Notes under the pieces: model-generated
What the model saw: only the letters and a program-made list of their open reading frames with translations
Databases searched by the model: none
Told to the model about the DNA's origin: nothing
Assembly: GCA_042088665.1 (NCBI GenBank)
Contig: JBELMB010000257.1
Span: 1 to 6,675, forward strand
Direction: 5' to 3'
Length of the DNA stretch: 6,675 nucleotides
Origin: JBELMB01 sp042088665
Lineage (GTDB): Bacteria; Pseudomonadota; Alphaproteobacteria; Rhodobacterales; Rhodobacteraceae
Made by a program: the position numbers and the translations under genes
In this document: in pieces, positions 1-4,757 of the stretch
Position numbering within the stretch: the first letter of the stretch is position 1
Layout: every line of letters starts with the position of its first letter

Positions 1-1
1 T

Positions 2-178
2 GCCGTGCCAACCATGGGCGCGGTGATCCTGATGGGCCTGCCCGAACCGCTGTCTCAAACCATCGCCGTGTTCGCCGCCGGTCTCAACCTGCTGATCTGC
101 GGCTTGGCCTGGTGGCTGGCGCTGGGGCTCTGCCTCTGGCCCGAAACCCCCGGCCCATCAAGCGCCCTCCCCGCCTGA
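2..178 (+). CDS. C-terminal end of an integral membrane protein (5' truncated by window edge)
   Basis: The open frame enters from the left edge and gives 58 residues before the TGA at 176-178. The residues are strongly hydrophobic. A first segment (about residues 5-13, rich in G, V, I, L, M) is followed by a Pro-containing turn. A clear membrane-spanning stretch runs over about residues 20-46, including Trp-Trp-Leu and many Leu, Ala and Gly. A short Pro/Ser-rich tail ends the protein. Third codon positions are nearly all G or C, like the neighbouring genes, which supports this frame over the other two. The gene is convergent with the minus-strand cluster, so it probably belongs to a different transcription unit. 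Too little is present to name a family; a transporter or other inner-membrane protein is likely. An ATG at 14 could in principle start a tiny protein, but the open frame reaches the edge, so a truncated longer gene is more likely. Confidence 0.7.
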   Translation, partial: AVPTMGAVILMGLPEPLSQTIAVFAAGLNLLICGLAWWLALGLCLWPETPGPSSALPA

Positions 179-207
179 GCGACCAGAGCCGCCCGCACCG
201 TCCAAGG

Positions 208-253
208 GTCGGCGGGTGGGCGATGGCCGCAAGGCCGAGTGCCACCCGCCGAC
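208..253. terminator. Convergent-gene stem-loop, likely bidirectional terminator
   Basis: A perfect 12-bp inverted repeat lies between the two convergent stop codons: GTCGGCGGGTGG at 208-219 and its exact complement at 242-253. The 22-nt loop holds a second small hairpin, GGCC-GCAA-GGCC (225-236), whose GCAA is a GNRA-type tetraloop. The whole structure sits inside the 81-nt gap between the plus-strand stop (178) and the minus-strand stop (260), where a shared terminator is expected. There is no T-run on either side, so it is not a canonical intrinsic terminator. It may instead block read-through or protect 3' ends. Confidence 0.55.
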
Positions 254-259
254 ACTGGA

Positions 260-1432
260 TCACTGCATCGACGGCGGTCGCGCCTCGACCCATGCGCCCT
301 CTGCCTTGCCGCTTTGTGCCACCGCAAAGACCGCCGCCATGGACCGCAGCCCATCCTCGGCCCGAGGATAAAGATCCGCCGCCGGATCCATGGCACGCCC
401 TTCCTTGCCTGCCCGAATGGCCTCCGCGAGATCGGCGTAGATGTTGCCAAAGGCCAGCGGCATGCCCTCTGCATGGCCCACCGTCACCCGCGACGCCCGA
501 TCCGCCTCTGGCGACAAACCCGGTCCGCCGCGCTCCAGCACTTCGAGCCGCCCGTTCAGCGGCATCCAGTACAGCTGGTTCGGCTGCTCCTGCGACCAGC
601 GCAGGCCACCCGTCTCGCCAAACACCTGCAAGGTCAGCCCGTGCTGCCGGCCCAGCGCAATCGATGACGTCCAAAGTCGCCCGACAGCGCCGCCGTCAAA
701 GCGCAGATTGACCATCGCGTCATCTTCCAGCACCCGGCTCTGGATGCAGGAAACAGTGTCCGCCGACAGCCGCGTCACCTCCTGCCCGATCACGAAACTC
801 GCCATGTGCAGCGCGTGAATGCCGCAATCCGCAAACTGCGCAGAGACCCCGGCCTGCGCCGGATCATAGCGCCAGCGCACCCGCGGGTTGTCCGCATCCG
901 CCGCATCGGCGTGATGGCCATGAGCAAACTCCGCCTTCACCAGCCGCACTTTGCCAAGATCGCCGCGCGCCACCATGGCCCGCATGTGCCGCACCAGCGC
1001 ATAGCCCGTGTAGCCATAGTTCACCGCGCAGATCCGGCCAACCTCCCGCGCCAGCGCCACGATTTCCTCGCCCTCTTCGATGGTCATCGTCATCGGCTTT
1101 TCGCACAGCACGTTGAAACCCGCCTGCAAAAACGCCTTGGTGATCTCGAAATGCGTCGCGTTCGGCGTCGCCACGGTCACCAGATCGATGCGGTCATCGC
1201 GCCCCTGCTCGCCCTCCAGCATCTCGCGCCAGTCGCCATAGGCGCGGTCCGCCGCCAGACCGAGGCGCTGACCATAGGCCCGCCCCGCTTCGGGCCGGTG
1301 GTCAAGGGCCCCGGCCACAAAGGCGAATTCCGCATCCAGCCCGGCCCCAAGCCGGTGCGCCGGTCCGATCTGGCTGCCTTCACCGCCGCCTATCATGCCC
1401 CAGCTCAGTTTTGTCGCGTTTGCGTTTGCCAT
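260..1432 (-). CDS. Gfo/Idh/MocA family NAD(P)-dependent oxidoreductase (390 aa)
   Basis: This is a probable cytosolic dehydrogenase of the glucose-fructose oxidoreductase/inositol dehydrogenase family, which oxidises or reduces a hydroxyl/keto group on sugars, cyclitols or derivatives. The N-terminal Rossmann fold has its glycine-rich loop at residues 14-23 (IGGGEGSQIG). The family CEKP motif is at 110-113, with the likely catalytic Lys112. The active-site DCGIH is at 202-206 (Asp202, His206) at the start of the C-terminal alpha/beta domain. The length is normal for the family. The ATG at 1432 was chosen because GGAG lies 6 nt upstream; the open frame extends to 1516, but that 28-residue extension (Cys/Trp-rich, no family resemblance) is probably not translated. 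It is the last gene of the minus-strand cluster, 281 nt after another family member, with which it shares motifs but little else. Substrate is not determinable from sequence. From memory, the start (GGGxGxxIGxxHR) resembles a subgroup often found beside a second Gfo/Idh protein. Confidence 0.93.
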   Translation of the reverse strand: MANANATKLSWGMIGGGEGSQIGPAHRLGAGLDAEFAFVAGALDHRPEAGRAYGQRLGLAADRAYGDWREMLEGEQGRDDRIDLVTVATPNATHFEITKAFLQAGFNVLCEKPMTMTIEEGEEIVALAREVGRICAVNYGYTGYALVRHMRAMVARGDLGKVRLVKAEFAHGHHADAADADNPRVRWRYDPAQAGVSAQFADCGIHALHMASFVIGQEVTRLSADTVSCIQSRVLEDDAMVNLRFDGGAVGRLWTSSIALGRQHGLTLQVFGETGGLRWSQEQPNQLYWMPLNGRLEVLERGGPGLSPEADRASRVTVGHAEGMPLAFGNIYADLAEAIRAGKEGRAMDPAADLYPRAEDGLRSMAAVFAVAQSGKAEGAWVEARPPSMQ

Positions 1433-1713
1433 GTCACTCTCCATCCAGACTGGCCTCGTGGGCACTCCAGGACAGAAGACCTGCCTGCGACAGGCTGCCA
1501 TCCACCAAGGACCCACATGCGTTGTTCAATTTCGGTTTTCATCTCACCGGGGGCTCAGAGCCGCCCGGCACATGTTTGACGACAAGAAGCGGCCTTGGCC
1601 CCCGAGATGACGCCGGACCAGTTTGTCCCACGCCCGCCCGGTCTGTTTTTCCCTGACCGCCTCGCATCCGGCGCGCGCCATGCGGGCCGCGCCCCATCCC
1701 CTGACGTCTGCTG
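1433..1713. other. 281-nt spacer between the two Gfo/Idh/MocA genes
   Basis: No convincing gene is present. On the minus strand a 45-codon ORF (1544-1681) has only a weak Shine-Dalgarno and no recognisable family. A locally AT-rich patch (about 1518-1547, roughly 40% G+C) stands out from the GC-rich surroundings and sits about 90-115 nt upstream of the next start, so it may hold regulatory sequence. An imperfect hairpin (1547-1568: CCGGG/CCCGG and GGCT/AGCC around a CAG loop, one bulged base) adjoins it. No good -35/-10 pair and no T-tract terminator was found on the minus strand. The length of the gap suggests the last gene may have its own promoter, but this is an inference. Confidence 0.4.
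1437..1442 (-). promoter_or_regulatory. Ribosome binding site that decides the start at 1432
   Basis: On the minus strand GGAGAG lies at 1442-1437, with the GGAG core 6 nt before ATG 1432. This favours the 390-aa product over longer in-frame starts, including the ATG at 1444, which itself overlaps this site. Confidence 0.6.
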
Positions 1714-2811
1714 TCAGCCCGCCACTTTCGCCCAGCCGCCAGAGGCCGCCGCGGCACGCACCGCTTCGGTCACCCGGTGCACCGCGACCCCGTCGGCAAA
1801 GCTTGGCCAGACCGTCTCGCCGGTGTCGATGGCAGTCAGGAAATCCTTGGCCTCGATGATGATCTGATCCTGATAGCCGGTGCCATGCCCCGGACCGAGG
1901 CAAAAGGGCTTGTAGTCCGGATGCGCCGGACCGGTCAGGATCTTGCGGAACCCGGCCTGCGCCTCTGGTCCCTCCGCAAGGTACAGCCAAAGCGCGTTCT
2001 GATCTTCCTGATCAAAGCGGATCGCCCCCTTTTCCCCTGTGATTTCATAGATGTAGCCCATCTTCCGCCCGGTCGCGACGCGGCTCGCAAAAAGCTGCCC
2101 CGACGCCCCGGAGGCAAAGCGCATCGTCATCAAAACCTGATCATCATTCTCGACCTTGACGCCACCACGCTCGGCAAAAACCGTCTCCATCACCGCAGAG
2201 ACTTCGGCGATGGGACCGCCCAGCGCCAGCGCCGCGTTGATCGGATGCGGGGCCAGATCCCCCAGACAGCCATTGGCCGCGCCCTTGGCACGCCATGGCG
2301 GCAGCAGACCGGTCAGATGGAAATCTTCCGTATGCTCGATGCGGATGTGATGCACCCGCCCCAGCGCCTCTTCGGCCAGCAATTGCCGCACATATTGCGT
2401 CGCCGGGGTGCGGCTGTAGTTGTAAGCCACCATATTGGCCAGTCCTGCGCGCTCTGCCGCGGCCAGCATGGCCTGCCCTTCTGCCAGATCCAGCCCCATG
2501 GGCTTTTCGCACAACACGGGCTTGCCGGCGGCCAGCGCGGCCTCCGCGACCGCCCGATGCGTGGCTTGCGGCGAGGCGATCACCACCGCCTCGACCTCTG
2601 GATCGGCGACCAGCGCCTGCCAATCCGCCGCGGCCTTGTCAAACCCGTAGGCCTCTGCGTAGCGCGCGCCACTCTCCGGCGTCGACCCGCAGATCGCCAC
2701 CAACCGGGGCTTCAGCCGTGTCTCGAACACCGTCCCCACGGCGGCAAACGCCGCGGAATGCGCCTTGCCCATGTAGCCGCCGCCAACGACGCCAATCCCA
2801 ATCCGAGCCAT
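1714..2811 (-). CDS. Gfo/Idh/MocA family NAD(P)-dependent oxidoreductase, levoglucosan/inositol dehydrogenase-like (365 aa)
   Basis: A second, divergent member of the Gfo/Idh/MocA family, expected to be a cytosolic sugar or cyclitol dehydrogenase. Visible motifs are the Rossmann loop GVVGGGYMGKAH at 7-18, CEKP at 101-104 with the likely catalytic Lys103, and GDLAPH at 184-189 with the probable active-site Asp185 and His189. The MVAYNYSRTPA stretch (127-137) and the C-terminal TGPAHP (293-298) and GYQDQ (312-316) segments recall, from memory, levoglucosan dehydrogenase and inositol dehydrogenase-like proteins. That is a resemblance and not a substrate assignment. Start choice: ATG 2811 follows a strong purine-rich AGGGGAGGGG site; a longer GTG start at 2835 lacks one and falls in a hairpin. 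The gene follows the SDR stop by 48 nt and is likely cotranscribed with it. Length and motifs are complete, with no sign of decay. Confidence 0.94.
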   Translation of the reverse strand: MARIGIGVVGGGYMGKAHSAAFAAVGTVFETRLKPRLVAICGSTPESGARYAEAYGFDKAAADWQALVADPEVEAVVIASPQATHRAVAEAALAAGKPVLCEKPMGLDLAEGQAMLAAAERAGLANMVAYNYSRTPATQYVRQLLAEEALGRVHHIRIEHTEDFHLTGLLPPWRAKGAANGCLGDLAPHPINAALALGGPIAEVSAVMETVFAERGGVKVENDDQVLMTMRFASGASGQLFASRVATGRKMGYIYEITGEKGAIRFDQEDQNALWLYLAEGPEAQAGFRKILTGPAHPDYKPFCLGPGHGTGYQDQIIIEAKDFLTAIDTGETVWPSFADGVAVHRVTEAVRAAAASGGWAKVAG

Positions 2812-2813
2812 AT

Positions 2814-2823
2814 CCCCTCCCCT
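2814..2823 (-). promoter_or_regulatory. Strong ribosome binding site for the gene starting at 2811
   Basis: The minus strand reads AGGGGAGGGG immediately before AT and the ATG at 2811. Its GGAG core is 5-6 nt from the start codon. It decides between ATG 2811 and the longer GTG 2835. Confidence 0.6.
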
Positions 2824-2834
2824 GGTGCTGTCCA

Positions 2835-2852
2835 CGCCCCAATTACGGGGCG
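2835..2852 (-). other. Intercistronic hairpin between SDR and Gfo/Idh genes
   Basis: CGCCCC (2835-2840) and GGGGCG (2847-2852) form a 6-bp GC-only stem around a 6-nt AT-rich loop in the 48-nt gap. It begins 7 nt after the SDR stop on the minus strand and ends just before the strong RBS of the next gene. There is no following T-run, so a full terminator is unlikely. A role in partial termination or differential mRNA stability is possible but unproven. Confidence 0.35.
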
Positions 2853-2859
2853 CGACGAC

Positions 2860-3624
2860 TCACAACGCGAGCGTTTCTGTATGGCCATCAATCGCGAGCA
2901 CCTGTCCAGAGATTTTTTGCGCCGCGTCGGACGCAAGGAAGGCGACCGTCTCCGCAACCTCTTCCGCGGTGACCCATGTCTTCATCGAGACCCCCTGCAC
3001 AAAGCTGGCGCGCACCGTCTCTTCCGACGTGCCATCGGCCTGCGCGGTCATCGCCACCACGCGGTCCATGCGCGGGCCCTCGACGGATCCGGGGCAGATC
3101 GCATTGACCCGAACGCCGTGGGGACCCAACTCCATCGCCATGGTCTTGGCCAGCCCGATCAGCGCCCATTTCGCCGCCGCATAAGGCGATCGCAGCGGAA
3201 ATCCGTACTGGCCCGCCGTCGAAGAGGTGACGATGATCGCACCGCTGCCCTGCGCCTTCATCAGGCGCGCCGCCCAACGGCAGGTCAGAAAGGCGCCGTG
3301 CAGATTGACCGCAACACAGGCCTGCCAGTCGTCATAGGACAGGCTCTCGATGGGGCCCGCAGGCCCCCCGGTGCCCGCATTGGCACAGACCACGTCCACA
3401 CCGCCCCATGCGCGTTCCACCGTGTCGAACACCGCGGCCATCTCCGCCTCTGACGCGACATCCGCCGCCGTGCAAAGGGCGCCGGGATGCGCCGCGGCAA
3501 AGGCCTCCAGCGCCGCCGGATCGCGGTCACAGATCGCCACCCGGTCGCCCTGCGACAGGAACCGCTGCGCCATTGCGCGCCCGATCCCCGCCGCGCCGCC
3601 CGTCACCAGAACCCGGCGGCTCAT
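2860..3624 (-). CDS. Short-chain dehydrogenase/reductase (classical SDR, 254 aa)
   Basis: A complete classical SDR, a cytosolic NAD(P)-dependent alcohol/ketone oxidoreductase. The cofactor loop TGGAAGIG is at 8-15, the NAG motif at 82-84, Asn108 in VAVNLHG, and the catalytic Ser135, Tyr148 and Lys152 (YAAAK) are in the expected spacing, with PG at 178-179. Asp33, at the end of the second beta strand, points to NAD(H) rather than NADP(H). The length is typical. The ATG at 3624 overlaps the stop of the upstream BKACE gene (ATGA, 4 nt), so translation is probably coupled; the SD is a weak G-run. A longer open frame to 4005 lies out of frame over BKACE and lacks family similarity. Given its tight coupling to BKACE, the best inference is that it oxidises a 3-hydroxy acid to the 3-keto acid that BKACE cleaves. 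An unrelated sugar/polyol dehydrogenase role, in line with the downstream Gfo/Idh genes, remains possible. Confidence 0.95.
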   Translation of the reverse strand: MSRRVLVTGGAAGIGRAMAQRFLSQGDRVAICDRDPAALEAFAAAHPGALCTAADVASEAEMAAVFDTVERAWGGVDVVCANAGTGGPAGPIESLSYDDWQACVAVNLHGAFLTCRWAARLMKAQGSGAIIVTSSTAGQYGFPLRSPYAAAKWALIGLAKTMAMELGPHGVRVNAICPGSVEGPRMDRVVAMTAQADGTSEETVRASFVQGVSMKTWVTAEEVAETVAFLASDAAQKISGQVLAIDGHTETLAL

Positions 3625-4535
3625 GCAGCCCCCGGCGCCCGCTTGGTCAGACCAAGCTTTTCGCGCACCGCCTGCGGTCCGACAACCCGGGCACCCAGCC
3701 CCTCGATGATGCCCACCGCGCGCTCCACCAGTTGCGCATTGGTCGCCAGCACGCCTTTCGACAGCCAGAGATTGTCCTCCAACCCGACGCGCACATTGCC
3801 GCCCGCCAGCACGCTCGCCGCCACAAAGGGCATCTGGTGCCGCCCAAGCGCAAAGGCGCTGAAGGTCCAGTCCCGCGGCACGTTGTTCACCATGGCCAGC
3901 AAGGTGTTCAGATCGTCCGGCGCGCCCCATGGCACACCCATGCACAATTGCACCAGCGCCGGGCTGTCCAGCACGCCCTCCTCGACCAGCGCCTTGGCAA
4001 ACCACAGGTGCCCGGTGTCAAACGCCTCGATCTCCGGCTTCACGCCCAGATCGGTCATCATGCGGCCCATGGCGCGCAACATGCCCGGCGTGTTGGTCAT
4101 CACGTAATCGGCCTCGGCAAAGTTCATGGTGCCGCAATCCAGCGTGCAAAGCTCCGGCAGACATTCAGCAATATGGGCGACACGCGCTTCGGCGCCGATC
4201 ATGTCCGTGCCGCCCTGCAAGGGCAGCGGCGCTGAGGTCGGGCCAAAGACCATGTCTCCCCCCATGCCAGCGGTCAGGTTCAGGACCACATCGACCTCGG
4301 CGTCGCGGATGCGCTCCGTGACCTCGCGGTACAGCGCAAGATCCCGCGCCGGTGCGCCTGTCTCGGGGTCGCGCACATGGCAATGCACCACCGCGGCCCC
4401 GGCCTTCGCCGCTGCGATGGCGCTGTCGGCGATCTGCTGCGGCGAGCGCGGCACATGGGGGGAGCGATCCTGCGTCCCACCCGATCCCGTCACCGCACAG
4501 GTGATAAAGACGTCCTTGTTCATCTCAAGCGGCAT
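3621..4535 (-). CDS. Beta-keto acid cleavage enzyme (BKACE/DUF849, 304 aa)
   Basis: A Zn-dependent TIM-barrel enzyme of the family typified by 3-keto-5-aminohexanoate cleavage enzyme (Kce). The family reacts a beta-keto acid with acetyl-CoA to give acetoacetate and a new acyl-CoA. Metal ligands are visible as HCH (His51, His53) in VVHCHVRDP and as Glu253 in RVGLED. Arg249, Glu253 and Asp254 have the spacing of the Kce Arg/Glu/Asp triad. Other family stretches are LTAGMGGD (87-94), CGTMNF (134-139), FDTGHLWFAK (172-181) and PWGAP (202-206). The ITCAVTG opening followed by SPHVP resembles, from memory, the dehydrocarnitine-cleaving branch, so a substrate other than 3-keto-5-aminohexanoate is likely; which one is unknown. 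ATG 4535 follows GGGGAGG by 5 nt; the longer TTG start at 4562 is rejected. Its stop overlaps the SDR start. No carnitine dehydrogenase or thioesterase is seen in the window. Confidence 0.95.
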   Translation of the reverse strand: MPLEMNKDVFITCAVTGSGGTQDRSPHVPRSPQQIADSAIAAAKAGAAVVHCHVRDPETGAPARDLALYREVTERIRDAEVDVVLNLTAGMGGDMVFGPTSAPLPLQGGTDMIGAEARVAHIAECLPELCTLDCGTMNFAEADYVMTNTPGMLRAMGRMMTDLGVKPEIEAFDTGHLWFAKALVEEGVLDSPALVQLCMGVPWGAPDDLNTLLAMVNNVPRDWTFSAFALGRHQMPFVAASVLAGGNVRVGLEDNLWLSKGVLATNAQLVERAVGIIEGLGARVVGPQAVREKLGLTKRAPGAA

Positions 4536-4540
4536 TTGCG

Positions 4541-4547
4541 CCTCCCC
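4541..4547 (-). promoter_or_regulatory. Strong ribosome binding site for BKACE
   Basis: GGGGAGG on the minus strand is followed by CGCAA and the ATG at 4535. This sets the start; a further in-frame ATG at 4523 and a TTG at 4562 lack a comparable site. Confidence 0.65.
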
Positions 4548-4581
4548 AATGTTGTGCCCCAAAGCCCATGACAGGCTGGCG

Positions 4582-4728
4582 TCAAGCGCCCCCGCACCGC
4601 TGCGCGGCGCAAAGGCAGTCAGTCATCGTTCCAGCGCCCCGACACGGTGCACCCATTTGCCAAGGATCCAGCCGGGTCCGGCGCAAATCCACGACGGCCA
4701 GGCAAGGCGCGTCATCACAGCCCTCCAT
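4582..4728 (-). CDS. Doubtful small ORF, 48 aa, Cys-rich
   Basis: In the spacer between the acyl-CoA synthetase and BKACE, an ATG at 4728 is preceded on the minus strand by GGGAGGG (4743-4737) with 8-nt spacing, an unusually good Shine-Dalgarno. The 48-residue product holds six Cys (4, 9, 29, 37, 39, 45), no obvious membrane segment, and no family I recognise. Third-position G/C is about 68%, lower than in the flanking genes, which argues against long-term coding selection. It could be a leader peptide, a small protein or chance. Confidence 0.2.
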   Translation of the reverse strand: MEGCDDAPCLAVVDLRRTRLDPWQMGAPCRGAGTMTDCLCAAQRCGGA

Positions 4729-4736
4729 CGGCGCAA
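4605..4736. repeat. Three direct copies of CGGCGCAA in the BKACE upstream region
   Basis: On the plus strand CGGCGCAA occurs at 4605-4612, 4679-4686 and 4729-4736. The complement of GGCGCAA occurs once more at 4536-4542, directly against the BKACE start codon. The middle copy forms part of an inverted pair, ATTTGC (4655-4660) and GCAAAT (4683-4688), which encloses GCCGG-GT-CCGGC (4671-4682). This may be an operator region, but no regulator gene is in the window and no clear -35/-10 was found. Confidence 0.3.
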
Positions 4737-4757
4737 CCCTCCCGGTCACGCCTGCCG

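Noticed and set aside
1433..1516. 28-residue N-terminal extension of the last Gfo/Idh protein
   Set aside because: A good SD sits before ATG 1432, and the extension is Trp/Cys-rich and precedes a normal family N-terminus.
806..1579. 257-codon plus-strand open frame
   Set aside because: It is the shadow of the Gfo/Idh gene on the other strand, with a His/Arg-rich product and no domain.
1777..3453. 558-codon plus-strand open frame
   Set aside because: It lies antisense across the SDR and a Gfo/Idh gene that both have full family motifs. Its product is Arg/His/Pro-rich with no recognisable domain, a common artefact in GC-rich DNA.
3625..4005. Long N-terminal extension of the SDR frame
   Set aside because: It overlaps BKACE out of frame, is Gly/Ala/Arg-rich without family similarity, and the SDR fold begins exactly at the ATG at 3624.
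4563..4620. Candidate sigma70 promoter for BKACE starting with TTGACG on the minus strand near 4585
   Set aside because: The -35-like hexamer is good, but no acceptable -10 hexamer is found at 16-18 bp spacing.
4640..4660. Possible sigma54 (-24/-12) promoter TGGCA...TGCA on the minus strand
   Set aside because: The GG-to-GC spacing is one base short of the required spacing and the -12 element lacks its TT.
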